A stretch of DNA of 64,000 nt from Rachycentron canadum (lineage: Eukaryota; Chordata; Actinopteri; Carangiformes; Rachycentridae). Shown in pieces: positions 49,761 to 63,962 of the stretch. Position 1 is the first letter of the stretch, and each line of letters opens with the position of its first letter. The stretch is taken from contig CM076660.1 of the NCBI GenBank assembly GCA_038496675.1, positions 8,911,643 through 8,975,642 on the forward strand, in the 5' to 3' direction. Position numbers and translations under genes: made by a program. A model generated the notes under the pieces. That model had not been told where the DNA came from, ran no database searches, and saw nothing but the letters and a program-made list of their open reading frames with translations.

Positions 49761-51475
49761 TGCAATTCTGTTTAGCTTATTTGCCCTTGGAGGATGTTCC
49801 AGTGTACGTTTTGGCAAATGCTATGATGAGGTAACTTTAGATTTTTTTTTTTTTGGCTTCTATATGTAAATACATCATTTATGTCAGCTAAATCATGCAT
49901 GTCATATCACTCCCAATGTCATGTTCTCTATAGGTGCTGGCAACAGTGACACATTCAGACACACAAGCACACAATGACCTTCATATATGTGTATATGCAA
50001 AAACCCACACACAAAACCACAAACTAGACCCTTGTTTTCAAATCAAAACCACATTGCTGGCTGTTATGATTCTGTAAAATCTTGCCAACACAAATTAATT
50101 ACTAAAAAGTATTACATCCCACAACAAGTACATTGTCCAGAGAGGGTTTTGTGTAAGAAGCAGTGATGCCTTACCATTTATGGTAGCTGTTTCTATGCAA
50201 GATCAAGCCCTTAAGATATTGAGCCGGTGTGTATGTGATGAAAAGAAGTAACAGTTAATTTTAATAAATATTAAAAATCACACTTAGTGATTTTTAGCCA
50301 AGCAGATAGTTAGTCTTTATGAGATGAGGGTTTCCAGATGTTTTGACTTTTTACTGCCAAATTACTTGGGATCATGCACAGACTTTGATGTGCAAAGTTG
50401 TCAGTAATTTCTACCATCAGTAGAAAACTATTGACAGTGAGGTCACTGTAACCAAGACACTGAACACAACAAACCAAAGTGAATTAACCTTCATTGCACT
50501 TGTGTAGCAGCACATGTCACACAACAAACGGTCTGCAAGTAGAACTGAAACTACCTGCATTGCTATGTATCACACAGGAGAAGCATTAACACAGTTTCTG
50601 ACCTTCGACTGCCAATGACAATGGGCAATACTATTGAACTATGGCTTTTGCATTCCTGGGTCCACATTATTTTGAAAAGCAAGATTAGATTTGCAACTGG
50701 AAGGAAAAAAAGCCACATTGTTGGCAGCCCCCCATATGATTGTAGATGATGCTTTACTGTCACTGCTGTTTAGTATTTGTGTTTGTGCATATGCGTGTGT
50801 GCTTGTGCGTGTCCATGTTCAGGCAGGAAGGACAGCAGAGGACAGTGGTGGCTAAAAATAGGTGATCCTGTTGACACTCGCCTCTGTCCTCTTCCTCTTC
50901 TCCTCTTCTTCCGCACTTGTTTAACAGAATTCCCCCCATTCTTCATTCTTTCACTTCCTCCTGAGCTCATGACACCACCCAATGGGGACACACACGGATG
51001 AATGCACAAACGAACAGTACCAGTAACGGCTACACATGAACTTGGGGACTTTAGACTGTAGTTTCTACATTGATCGGCTTGGATAAGGTCATTTCGATCC
51101 TGTTGAGTTGAGTCCTGTTGTGGACTGGCTGAGGTCAGAGCAGGTCAGGCTACCTACTTAGAAGAGCTGCTGGACCTCTGATGAGATTGCTCATTTGGTC
51201 CTTAGACCTTAGAATAACTACTTTACTACAGAGGTGCTTATTCTGTTCATACTGTTCATTGTTTATACAATTCAGAAACAGTTTAAAGTAGAACTTAATA
51301 TATAAATATCAAATAAATACAGTTTAAGTAGGAACAATGAAACTTTTTGTATTCAAATATACCAACATGAGGAAAAACAGATGTTTCAACTTTCTGATTT
51401 GTCACATTTGATATTTAATACAGAGCTTGTCATGTGTAATTATGCTGGTGCGCCAACCCCGTCAGGACTGTCAAC

Positions 51476-51550
51476 AGTCACATGCTCTGTCTGCAGTTCA
51501 ACAGTGACATTTGAAGGACAGGGACTTAGATACTGCTGGAGTGAGTCATT
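51476..51550 (+). repeat. direct duplication, copy 1
   Basis: CAGTCACATGCTCTGTCTGC, then AGTTCAACAGTGACATTTGA and AGGACAG are repeated with a few changes at 52152-52226, about 677 nt away. Confidence 0.85.
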
Positions 51551-52151
51551 TTGCGTTTAAATGTCTCATATCAAGTAATCTTGATAAATTAAAAAATATA
51601 ACTGCATTTTTCAACTTAGGAAAACATGTGTCCTTTGAAAACACGTTAAGAATTGATTTAGAGGTGAAACAATTATTGAATTAATTAAATAAATGTCAGT
51701 TTTGATATACACTAAACTAAGAAAAATATCTAAAATACACAAGCTTCTTTTTTTTTTTTTTGGTAACAAGAAATCTTGACATCATCAATTTCAATGGCCC
51801 AAACCATAGAATGCTTAGTTGAAAAAAAAAAAATCACCAGACTAACTGATAATTAAAATAATAATTTGTTGCTTGTTCCCGGTCATAATAGAAGAAGTTG
51901 AATATAAGAGTTGGTTTGAAGAAAATTAAAGGAAAATGATGATCCGTCCACCACAGCCCATTGAACCCACTGGACAGTGATTTCCACGTGGTCAGCTGTA
52001 ACATGAGGATAATACAGGTGCTTTGTTATTTCAATACCAGTTGGACGTGTGTGGGTGAAAGGTGGTCGCCTTCTTTCTGGCTTGTCACATAGATCAAGTA
52101 TTATTATTATTATATTACACTGGTGAAGCAACTCTGCGAGTACTAATATGC

Positions 52152-52226
52152 CAGTCACATGCTCTGTCTGTAGTTCAGCAATGACATTTGAAGGACAGTG
52201 GTTTGGATACTGCGGGAATGAGGCAT
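52152..52226 (+). repeat. direct duplication, copy 2
   Basis: Second copy of the 75-nt unit at 51476; scattered substitutions and no indels in the part compared by eye. Confidence 0.85.
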
Positions 52227-52352
52227 CCTGCTGACAAAAGGCAGCACACATACATACACACACAGCACTGTAATCTGTACAAAAGGAATCTGTAATTAAC
52301 CACAACCATGCAGCAGCACTGTACAACGGCTGCTATGTGTATTAACTCACAA

Positions 52353-52358
<6 letters not shown>

Positions 52359-52402
<44 letters not shown>
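52359..52402 (+). repeat. (CA)n microsatellite
   Basis: About 22 CA units in intron 1. Confidence 0.95.
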
Positions 52403-52404
<2 letters not shown>

Positions 52405-55400
52405 TGCAAAGAATGGGTATGTGTGATATCAACAGGATATCCAGCAGTAGCTTGAACTCTGCAGTAGCTTTGTTCCACAAGCATGTGAATAGAAAAACCC
52501 TATTCATCAAGCGGGACAAACTTGCACACAAACACACACACCACACACTATTCATCTGTGGAAACAAAGAGAGAAGAGAGATTTCAGTGTCCTCGTTTAA
52601 TTCTTTACATGACCCAGCAGTCAAGCAAGGAAAGGAATTGGTGGAGTCAATCCTAGAGTGAAAGTGATGTAAAAATCATACTAGTGCATGTTACACTGGT
52701 ACAACTTACTTGTAAATATAATTTTTATAATAGTGACATTGTGTTGATTGCCATTGTTGCAGGACCAGCCAGAAAAATGCTTTGATTTTAATTCAATGTA
52801 TTTACCATGTGGTCTAAGACCAGTATTTCCGTACATGGATCTAACATCTGACAACAGATCTTCCAGCAAAAGGACATTTCATGTTGGCTAAGCCCTGTTG
52901 GTGAGAAGAATTTAAGATAGTTATTTAACTTAAAAAATATATTACATGGCTCAATCAAGTCACAAAAACGATTAAGTTATACAGCCCACAGTGTTTCTTA
53001 AATATGTCAGAATGAAAAGATGATATCTTCTTGAAGAAGAGTCCTTAATATTTGGGTTTACAGTATACCCTGGGTGATACTGGATTTTAGAAAATATAAT
53101 AAGAACATATGAATATATTAGTTAATAGTTATGTACCTAAGTAATTTAATATACAACATTTTGGAATCTAATCATTAAAGAATTGTGACCACAATGTACT
53201 AGATGAGACATTGTCTTTAAATGAACTCAATTACTCTGGCCACTCCATGTTAAACTCATACTGCTGCCAAATTCCCTAAAATCCTATAAAACTGATGGTA
53301 TGTGACACCTACCCAGCTGTCCCCTGGCCAAATGTGCTTTCTTTTTGTATAGAAAGCTCTCTATGTTTGTACAATGTGTGAGTCTAAATGTGTGTACTTG
53401 GAGAAGTCAAACATAATGACTGTGGCACCTTGATAGATTTATACTGGAAGAAATGCCATCTAATTGAAACTGTGAGAGTTGGAAAGTTGGGTAATCTGCA
53501 GCCAGCGTCTTTGACAATATTCACTCACAGTGGGTAAAGCAAACAGTGAGCATGAACCTAAAGTGCACGGCCAGGCTTTGCTGTTGGACAGGGAGTGCTT
53601 GGTCACCTTGACATTAAGGAGGGGGGAAACTATTCTTTCACAGCAACAATAGGTCACAGAAACAGGGCAAGTGTGTGAGAGAGAAAAGACCAGGAAGTTA
53701 AGATGGCTTCTTTCAGGCGTTGCCATGGTGAGTTCAGGTTGGGGGTAAGCAGGAGTCAAAGGTCGCTCTTCGTCTGTCCATTCTGCTTAGTCAGCTTAAT
53801 GGGAAGCGGACTGGCTTAGCACACATTGATTAATAACATAAACTGTCTCATCACTCTTCTTCTGACCACAGCGGAGAATATATGGGTGATAAGGTCAAAT
53901 AAATGTAGATCTCGTTACAGACCCACATTTCAGGTCCATCATCTGCCTGTAATACAACCCACAAACACAGCTGGAGAACAATTGAAAAAAAAAGCTCATA
54001 ACTGTTTAGTAATATATAGTCTATACCATCTACTACCTTGTCATACAGTCCCTGTGGGCTGAGTAAAAGTGGGTTAATGTTTGGAGGTTAAAGGTGGATT
54101 ACTAATCACATTCAGCATCTTCAGTCAGTGGAATATATAAAGGCATGGATGTTAATTTCATATCTGACTTCAAAAATTGAATGCGAGTGTGTATTCCAAC
54201 TGAGCAAGAACAAGAAAGTCGATCAAAATGTTTTGTTAGGGTACAAGAGAAATTGAGTCCAAGATCATTTCAACGCCGTTTAAGTTTGCGTTGGATGCAA
54301 CAGCAATGACGTCACTTCAAAGATTGAAAGAAAGAGTGAGAGATTGGCAGAGAAATGTGGAGGAAGAAGAGGGAAAACAGCTCAGAGTTATATTTTATCT
54401 CATCACCTACCAAAGGCTAACCTGGCTGCCTGCGCAGTAAACGTCATCAGGAAGAACAACTGCCAAGACGCCTGGACAACCTCCAGGCCATGGCTAACTC
54501 CTCACACATGCATCCATATACTGTACATGAACACATATATATATAGGGCTAAATTTGTCTTCTTCTTATGAAACATTTTGTGTTATAGTAGCAAGCTTCA
54601 TACATACTACATACTTGCTGTAGTTGCTGGGCTACATGCTCTGGGTCTTTTTCACAACCATTAGTTTAATAGTCTGAAATATTTTAGTCTGGTCTGGTTA
54701 TCCAACAAACAAACTACATTGTCATAGAATTGTGTGGTTAAAAATATCAAAAATGACTAAATGACAACAGAGACTGGATTTTTTTACTTGACAAATAACA
54801 CTATTAGAGATATTGTCGAAGCAGTTATTGAAGCCACACATTAGGAGCACAATATCTATTACAGAAGTGATATTTTGGTCATAGGAATTTAAGGTGTTTC
54901 AGATCCATCACTCAAACTAATCATATCATATAAATTACTCAAGGAAGTAAATGACAATGTTTTGTTTTTTTTTTTCATTTTTCAATTCACAAAAGAAAAA
55001 GCTAAAGTAATGAACATTTATAAAACATCTTTTGGACCACTAATATATCAGCTTCACAATTGACCTTTTTTGATCTTTTTTTGCACAGTACTGAAATCTA
55101 TAAGAAGTTGAATATGATTTAAGAACAGCATTTTATTGACCACATAGCTCCACTTACTATTGCCAGCATGATGACCGCGTATGTGTGCGCCAGAATGTAC
55201 TAACCACATCAACTACAGCTGTTGCAACAGACAGAAAGGTAAAACACCCACAGACACACACAAATGCACAGTTTGTACATACCTCTCAATCAGACACTAA
55301 CTGCTGCCACTTGTATAAATATTCCTGCTGGTGGTTTAACTACAGGCTGACACAGACCCTAGGTGCCTATACCTTTGTCATACCCCCCACCGGCCCACAA

Positions 55401-55993
55401 CGCCAGCCATTCACTGTCAATTCCAAATTCAACACGCATTAAACCACAAAAAGCAAAGAATAAGGATGTGAAATAATATATTACTACAATACTTCAACAC
55501 TTCAATGAAACCATCTCTGTAGCTGGAAGGTCTTCAGCATAATAAGTAATATACTGTATGTATCATTTGTTATTGTAAACAGGGTTAAACCAGGATGCCT
55601 GATTTATGGTTCTTCAGTTTACAACTTTAATTTGTGTAAGACTCAAAGGCTCAAAACATTCAGTCTTATAATTCCCAAAACATCTGCAATGCGGTGACAA
55701 ATCCATCTGTTTGTCTGTCCAGGAAAGGATCTGTACATGAACACATTTCCAACATTTGTTTTCATATTTTATAGGGTCACTTTGTGAAAACCTTTGTGTG
55801 TTTGCCAACAGCAGCTCTGTGGGCCATAAACACCATTAAGCTGTGATGGAACTCCCTTGCATGTGGGAGTCATGACAGTTAACGCACACACACATAGACA
55901 CAGAGGACCTAACACGGGCACTCACTTGCCCACATTTGGAACCACTTATAAAAGAAAACATGGGCCAACACATGACACAGCACTGGGGTTGAC

Positions 55994-55999
<6 letters not shown>

Positions 56000-56074
<75 letters not shown>

Positions 56075-56093
56075 ACACATACACACACATACA

Positions 56094-56125
<32 letters not shown>

Positions 56126-56129
56126 TACA
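56000..56129 (+). repeat. (CA)n microsatellite with CAT interruptions
   Basis: Long CA tract; the distal half is punctuated by regularly spaced ACAT units, suggesting a young 10-nt higher-order repeat. Confidence 0.95.
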
Positions 56130-56227
56130 ATGGAAACACACTCCCTGTCTATCTCAGCAGATGGCTTTCATAACATCTGATTGTGTCAGTGTAGAGAATG
56201 AGGGGGGCAACTGTTTGTGTGTTTGTC

Positions 56228-56231
<4 letters not shown>

Positions 56232-56272
<41 letters not shown>
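56232..56272 (+). repeat. (GT)n microsatellite
   Basis: About 20 GT units lying about 100 nt after the CA tract at 56000-56129, so the two could pair as an inverted repeat. Confidence 0.95.
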
Positions 56273-56274
<2 letters not shown>

Positions 56275-57011
56275 TGTAAATGTTCACTGTAATTAGCTGA
56301 GAACAGTTAAAAACCTATTCATTTTCCATATGTAGTGCAGACAATCTTTCATCAAGCTAAACAATCTAAAAAAAAAAAAAAACGCACACACATGCACACA
56401 CACAAACATACGCAGTGCACACACCCCACTTGCATCTTCATTCCTGTTTGATGAGTGTCAAGCTGCCCATCCCAGGGAGGAATCCCAGGGAAGGAATTTA
56501 AGGAAGAAGAAGGAGAAAATGATAGAGAAACAAGCTCCTAAAATCCTCCCAAATCTCAGAGATTATAAAGTCAGTGAAGCACTGTGCTTGTTTATGGTGG
56601 CTTTTCTTTGCCCTGTAATAGCACTCTGCTCATCAGAAACTGAATGAATGGTGGTCAGGCCAACAAAGTGATTAACAATGGCTAAATAAAGCCTGGGAAC
56701 AAAAAGAATCCAACAATGACACACACAGTGACAACTAGAATGAACTGAGCATTAGATGGTGGTGAGGGGGAAGGAAGAGACTGAGGAAACAGGGAGAAGA
56801 AAGAGGAAGAAAGTCATATAGTTTTAGAAGAGAGGAAGAAGGGAACTGAGCTGAGAAACAGCTGTAAGAGAAGGAAAAGTGAGCTGCTGCTGGCTAGGTT
56901 TAAGGAGTGAGGGCATATTAGGGAAAGAAGCCTGGAAAGAAGAGGGAAAATATCATCATGTCATGTTCATTCCAAAATTAGACACGTGCATACAAATGCT
57001 AACAATTATTC

Positions 57012-57290
57012 GGGCTGCAATTCTTCATTGTCACTATCGATTAATCGGAGAACTCTTTTTTTAATTAACTGATTAATCAATTACTCTAAAGAAAGTCCAC
57101 AGAGCCCAAAGCAGTGTCTTCATTTTTGTAGTTGGAAAAAAAAAACATTTTTTGTGCATCATTTGCAATGAAATAAAACAGAACAGCAGCAAACTCTCAT
57201 ATTTCAGAAACAAGAACCAGTAAATGTTTGACTTTTTTGATTGATACGCGACTTGAGCAATTGTTTCAATTATGTCAAGGATCCAAGTCT
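57012..57290 (+). repeat. MITE-like fish repeat
   Basis: CGGGCTGCAATTCTTCATTG, then CACTATCGATTAATCGGAGA, AACTGATTAATCAATTACTC, an inner CAGAGCCCAAAGCAGTGTC and a TTTCAGAAACAAGAACCAG segment match the order of a common teleost MITE with GATTAAT-rich inverted ends. The right end is degraded. Confidence 0.65.
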
Positions 57291-58695
57291 TTTGTTTTAT
57301 CAACTGTTTTGTCACATGTTCCTCCAAATCCAGCAGTGGTCATGAGCAAACAAAAATAAAGACACAAAACCAAGCGTGACGTGACCGTGATTAAAATATC
57401 TGACCCATCTTTTTTGTTTTTGTTTTTTTTATTCATTAAATCTGACCCATCATTAAAAGCGTCACAGCGCCTGTGGGTGAACTTTTGTTACTCTTTGTAT
57501 AATTGACTCTAATACTTGGAAATGATCTGCGCAGCTTTGGGAGTGAGAGGGAAACACTGTACATCAATCAGGCTTTCATGCTCTCTCCTCTTGTCCCGGG
57601 CCACATTGCTATGGTATCTTAGCAACAGTCACAAAGAAGAGCAGGAAGTTCAGTTTCTTCATCTCTGGTTTGTTTGGTCTCTGGTACAGTATTTCTACCT
57701 CATCAGTCTTCCATCTTTATCCCTTTCCTTGTCTTTCAGTGTTTTTTTCCCACTCATTCACCATTTTTGTGTGTTTGTGTCTCTTTTTATGGTTTATCAC
57801 ACTCAGTAGTGTAACCCTCTTTCAACCTCTCCCTCTCTCTCTCCCTCCCTCTCATTTTGGCACTGCCACGCCTGTTGCTGACACAGCGAACAGAGACAAC
57901 CGGGGAGGTTTTCCTCTCTTGTTTTTTAAAAAGCACGTCTGTGGGGTGAAATCATCCTGTCGACCGCCGGCTGCCACTGGAAAAATCCACAGTAAGAATG
58001 TGGGACAATCAGACTTGGAATCTGAACGGAGGACACGGGACCAGAAATGCCCTGCTCTCGCTAAAATTGACCTTGTAATTTAAAAGGAAAACACCAGTTT
58101 TTCAGCCAGTTTTTAACATGTGAGGAGAGCACAGCAATTATCCAAGTGTCACCAGCGTCATATACTTACAGCTCTCTTCATGAAGCTGAGAGTTTGCATT
58201 ATAAAAAAGACTGGAATTCAACAACAAAAAAAGAAATTTAGATTATTTACTTTACATATTATCAATTTAAAGCAACCATATAATGACCCACTGTGTTGTC
58301 ATTTTAGGCTGCACACAGTCATCAGTTATAGTACTGTGTCGCTTGTGTTTGTGTGTTACCATATACAGGAAAATTACTCAGTTTGATGCACAATTATCAT
58401 TAGCATTTGCATTCTGTAGATCACTGACATTCCCTGGTTCCTTTCAATTCAAAGACAACTTCAGATCTAGGAACATGTGATGGTCATCTTACGTGTTTTT
58501 TTTTTTTTTAATCTATAAGGATAAAACTAAATCTAAATGATATTAAAAATAATTACTTGCAGCTACTCTTGGTTTTCTGATGGTTTCTGATTCCAAATGT
58601 AAGTTGCAGCTTCTCATTTGTGAGTGTTTGCTGCTTTTGTGATAGTAATTATTTTGAACCAAGCAGACTGGATTTGTCAGTTTGAATCTTCCCTG

Positions 58696-58762
58696 CTTTT
58701 TGACATTTTATAGAACAGACAGATAAACTGCTCTTAAAAATAATATTTGTTGCAGCCCTAAA
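58696..58762 (-). repeat. MITE-like fish repeat end, opposite orientation
   Basis: TTTGACATTTTATAGAACAG continuing to AATATTTGTTGCAGCCCTAA is the reverse complement of the left end of the repeat at 57012. Confidence 0.6.
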
Positions 58763-61700
58763 GGTGACCAATGCAATGCCCCTGATATGATGACCATGAC
58801 TAAACCCGAGCCCAGGCATCCTCTTCAAAACAGGAAATCTAAGAGAATATATGACCTTGCCTTTACAGAAAGATGACAGTGAGGGCATGGGATGATAGAA
58901 ACACACAGAGATACATCCACATCCACAGACACACACACAAAGTTAAAGAAACATGCTGAAAGAGGAGGCCTCTCACAAACAGGGTGGGAGACACAGAGAA
59001 GGAAATAAGAGCCAGAAGATGACAGAGTAGTTTCCCCACTGTTGTGGCTTGTTGTCGTTGTTCTGAGCTGTCTGGGAGACTCTGTTGTCCCACTGGAGGT
59101 CATTGCTGGTACAAGACAAACTAAATGCCATTCCAACACAAACAATGGAAAAAGAACATTGAGTCTTTATCATTATGTCAAGAGGTTGCTAATAAATCAT
59201 ATTAAAGTAACAATGCTGAGACAACTTTGTTCACACATTTTCCATCAGCTTTGCCCAAAAACTCATAATACAGTGTTCACAAATAATGGACCAGTGTTAC
59301 TACACAAACAAGAGAAAACACTTATGTCCTTTGAAAGCTATTTTCCCTTGAACTATGCAACATCTAAGCTGCAGCCAGCAGCCTGTTGGACACATGATAG
59401 ATCAGACCAGTATGGCCAGAGTGTTGTTAGGAGAAGGAGAGAGGGTGGAAACCACACTAACCAGATTAGTGCCAGTCTCCAAAATAGCCTTCATCCACTT
59501 CCTCCCCTACGACACAAACCTGTGACCTCTATTTCAGACAACAATACAAACATACAGCAAACCACTGCCTGCAACTCTCTAAGAGCCAAACTGTGAGCTT
59601 AAAATTTTAGCCATTGTCCACTGCTGCTTAATTTAAAGGTGCAAAAACTAAAAATCTACATGTTGGCATGGAGTGGCACACTGATGTTTATGTTGCTGAG
59701 AAAGTCAGAACATATTTTGAATATGTAGTGCATTCGCATGAGGTACAATTACATAAAAAAAGGACTTAAAAATGCTTGTTATGTGTCAAATCCTCTTAAT
59801 TAGGCCATGGTGTTTCAGATTAATACTTGCCCGACATCTGTGTCATTTTGCAGCCTTTATTGTTTCATGTTGGAAAAGCAAAAATGTAAAGCAGTTTAAT
59901 GAGGAGCGCAGCTTCGTGTCGACATCTTTAATTATCTGTGTGTCAACAATTTGTTATTTCTTTGGATTATTTCAGGTTCATTTTCAGAACTTAAAACGGT
60001 ACTCTTTGTATTAAATCTCACAACAACAACAACAATAACACAATCTGACATTTCAGTTTTGTTGCTGCATTATTCAATGAAAAGCAAAGAAAGGTTTAAA
60101 ATTGCTAAGATCAGAGGACCCACCCAGGAGACATTGTTGTCATCGATATTTTATGCAGACAAGTCCTGCATGAGTTGAATTTATGACAACTATTATAGCT
60201 ATTATGTCTGCCATGCCAGTCTTAAACACATTACATGGCTAATGGAGTATCCTTTAGATGCCAGTTCTACAGCATGGCAACTTGCCTTCTATGGATGCCA
60301 ACTTCAATTCCAACTGAATGCTTGGATAAAATGCCAGCAAATTAGCTGCCAACAAGCTGTCTGAGTGCCAGTGCTGGCTGTACTAAAGATGTTTGTACCA
60401 AAGCCAGTCTTCCCCATCTAAGACGACACAGAACAGCAGCTCTGAGCACGGACTCTGTGAGACATTAACCAGGAAATAAATCAGCAGTCTGTAACAGGAT
60501 TGGCCAAAATCCTCCCTGACCTCATTCCATCAACTCTTATGAGACAGATGGAAAAAAGGATTTTAGAAGCCCAAAAAGAGTGAAAGTCATAATTGGAGCA
60601 AAAATGAGAAGCTGAGATAATTCACCTTTGACTCATGGATGAAAATATTTAGTATTTAGATTATTGCTAATTTATTCTAATCCAGCCACTGTGCCAGGTA
60701 GATCACGCAAAGCTCTGTCCTATATTGCCATTTTTAAATATTGAAAAATGTTTATAGAAAGAAGGAAATATTGGCTTGTAAAATTGTGAATATTGGTTGT
60801 GAACTAAGGATTTTACAATGTGGCCAGTACTCATAAAACTTAAATTTGCTGCTGTGAATCAGTGAGGATACAGACTTTATCAATGTGACAAGAAAGGAAA
60901 CAGCAGCAGGGACAAATATAAAAGCTATTGAATCACAGTCTTAATACAGTGGCATTTTCATTGTTGCAGTTTTAAACTGAGATTATAGTCATATGTCACA
61001 GTGGTCATCAGTGTGACCGAAGTAGCATGTGTAGGTAACATGATTGGCCACACCTGAGCCAATTGAGTTGAAGATCATGAGGTTGAAAATGTCCAAAAAG
61101 GCTAAGTGAACCCAGAGTTATGGAAATACTTAATCAGTTACTTGAGCAACAGAAAATTAATCTGCAACCAATTTGACCAAATAATCTTAACTCAAGGTCC
61201 ACTTACTATCTTTTGTTTTAAACTGAGCCTTCAACCAATCACTTTACCAGCATATATAGTACAAAAGTTTCATACTCCCAGGACAACTGAGAGAAACCTT
61301 GTTGAAAACCCCAGAGAAAGCTAGTGAGTAGACCTTAAGTTTATTATTTATTTTTAAAACTGAACATTAGTCAGTCTATTACATTATTTGCAGGAAATTC
61401 AGGTATTCATAGTTTCAACCATTTAAGTAAAATGCTCAACCTTCACTGGTGAAAGCTGCAAATAATTTGCTGCTATTGTTTGTCATATACAACAATTTTC
61501 TGAATTTTATTTAAAAAAAATTGATACATTAATGATGAAAATAATCTGCTCATTAATCAATAAAGGCAATAACTATTAGACTACTATAGACGACTACTAT
61601 TGACACTACAAAGCCAGAGTATTCATAAACATCATAGAAATATTGTATATAACGTGTAAAAATTTCCCAGGCTTATGGTTGCCACCCTCCCTGCTTTCTT

Positions 61701-63941
61701 TGTCATTCGAAACAGGAAGTGCCAAACAAGAACAGGAAGAGGAAGTAGGTTCTCTATCCAGACTGTTTTCCAGCCGGAATAACTGAACCCAAACGCTGTC
61801 ATGGGAACATTCTGCTATTTTATAGCACAGGACATATTCTCAAAATGTTAGAATTACTCATATGGACATTAACATTTATAATTTATTATAACAACTTTAT
61901 GGTCAAGTTTATGTCAAATATTTATTTAATGTTATATCTTCTATCTGACTGTCAAAAGCCCAACGACAGACATTTGTTGACTTCTTGTTTCTAAATAATA
62001 TATGTTCACCATGTATGATCGTGTATTATTTTACAATATAATCCACAGTATTTTTAGTTCAACGTGATCAATTAAGTTATAAAAACTGAGAAAATGCACC
62101 ATTTTTTGTTTTTTTATGCAACATTCATAAACATAGAATACAAACTGAAACCCACAAGTTAAAAAGACAAAGCCAGGATCCGCTGTAACACACAAAGGGA
62201 ACATAGGCTTGAAATGTAACCTAAATAGTTTGGTTAGACCCTTAAAAAACTGTGATCCCTTTTCATTTATCTGAGTCAGTGAACACACACACAGACTGAA
62301 TTGCCACCACATGGCGACCTTTAACTTAGCCAGGGACTAGCTATCCGCTGAGCAGATACAGAGAAGTCATCTTGTTGTGTATTCAATGCCATCTGACAGT
62401 CGGCAGCCAGCCTAGCAACCCTGCCCCCTCCTTGTAGCTTGCTTGTGTTTTTTGTGCTGTGGCAGCAGAGAATTTGCTGAAGGTATTGGAGGAATTCAGA
62501 GAAATCCAGCTTCAAACAGAATCTGGGAGGAGGAATAAGAAATTTTACTTTGATCTGTCTCTGGGCATGGAGTATAGCCTTCTCGTCTGCCTCTGAACAT
62601 CTCCCTCTCTCACTTTGGATCATTCTACCTCCCTTTCTCTCCTTCGCCTTTGGGGAAGAGAAATATGCATTTAAATTAATATTCATTTGGCTCCATGAAT
62701 GAGCCTCAAATGTCATTCCAATCAACACCCAACCACCTCCCCTCCCACCCCCCCCATCACCAACACTGAAACCTCAACCTTTAGCAAGCCAAACCCCACG
62801 TAGACCAAAGCACCTCCATGCTGTAATCTCCCTTCTGTCTCTGCTCTTCTTCCTGCTTTACTAATCCTTCGTTCTCCTTTTCCCGCCAGGATGTTACCAG
62901 GCTATCAGGGCAATCCTATTAATTCGCCAAGTCCTAAGTGTGTTTGTCCCCTTAAGCATTCACTTTTAGCAAGAAGTCAAGTCAGGGTGTCAAATTTGAA
63001 AAAATGTGCTGAATTTTGTTTGGCCGTAGCTACAAGGCAAACCAATGGGGCAAGTGTGTGTCTCAGCATGCATGTTGCTCATGCTGCTGTGCGCACACAT
63101 GCATGTGTGAGCAAGCTGTCTCCAGCACCTGCTGCAGCCTTGGGCAAGCTGCTGTGAGGTTACGACAGGCCAAGAGCCAAGTCACAGCATAATGGTAAGG
63201 TAAAGTCCATTAACATTATAATACTTCAGGTTATGTTACTCAGATGGTAAAAAGGGACAGATTGTATTACAGAGGAGGAATGTGGAATACCTTTTGTAAC
63301 AAAACTTGTATAAGAGCATTTCACATGCCACTGTTGTCATGTGACTCTATGCATCAATTTTGAGCATGTTCCCATTTAAAATGTATTTAGAGAAAAAACG
63401 GTTGATATTTGGATGCATCAATCTCTTTAGGCCTTGAGCGGATGGTTCTGTGTCAAACCACTGAAGGATTAACTCAAATACATGTCCTCTAAATTAAAAC
63501 CAGGCTGTATTTCTTCTTTTTTTTTCCTTCACAATTTTATGCCTCTGAAACACATTAAACAAAACCTGCCTGTGTTTTCATACCCTTTGACGTGTTTTTA
63601 CACTTTCTGCATTTCTTTAACTAGGCCTGTCTGTCATTCTCTCTCAGCATCTCACTGCCAACACATAATACCTGTGGTCTATGCGCAGAGAGTTAGGCTA
63701 CTGACTTGAGCCAGGGTGTGCAAAATCCTACTTAAATGCCTTGCTCAAGGGCACCACATTGACACTGACTCTGTGTTTTCCATATCACGATTGTATGTAA
63801 CCTTTCAATTTCATGACCACAGTAAAAGACAATCATTCCACCTTTAATCAAAATCTTCAAATTCAGACTATGTTCACCCTTCAAAGAGTTGTCTGAAAGT
63901 GCTTTTTATGATTTTACAGCAGTTGTGTCGTTAAGTGTTAA

Positions 63942-63962
63942 TGATGATGATGATGATGATAA
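63942..63962 (+). repeat. (GAT)n trinucleotide repeat
   Basis: About seven ATG/GAT units near the right edge of the window. Confidence 0.85.

Noticed and set aside
55836..56180. ORFs of alternating Cys-Val or His-Thr
   Set aside because: Translations of CA/GT microsatellites. The same applies to ORFs at 42529-42816, 43436-43670, 45852-46349 and 52175-52624.
59042..59596. 184-aa plus-strand ORF, the longest in the window
   Set aside because: No recognisable domain, no splice or promoter context, and composition like the surrounding intron.
62321..62728. 135-aa minus-strand ORF, considered as the missing arhgap26 first exon
   Set aside because: It does not contain the GRAF N-terminal BAR sequence and has no suitable donor in frame. 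More likely non-coding.
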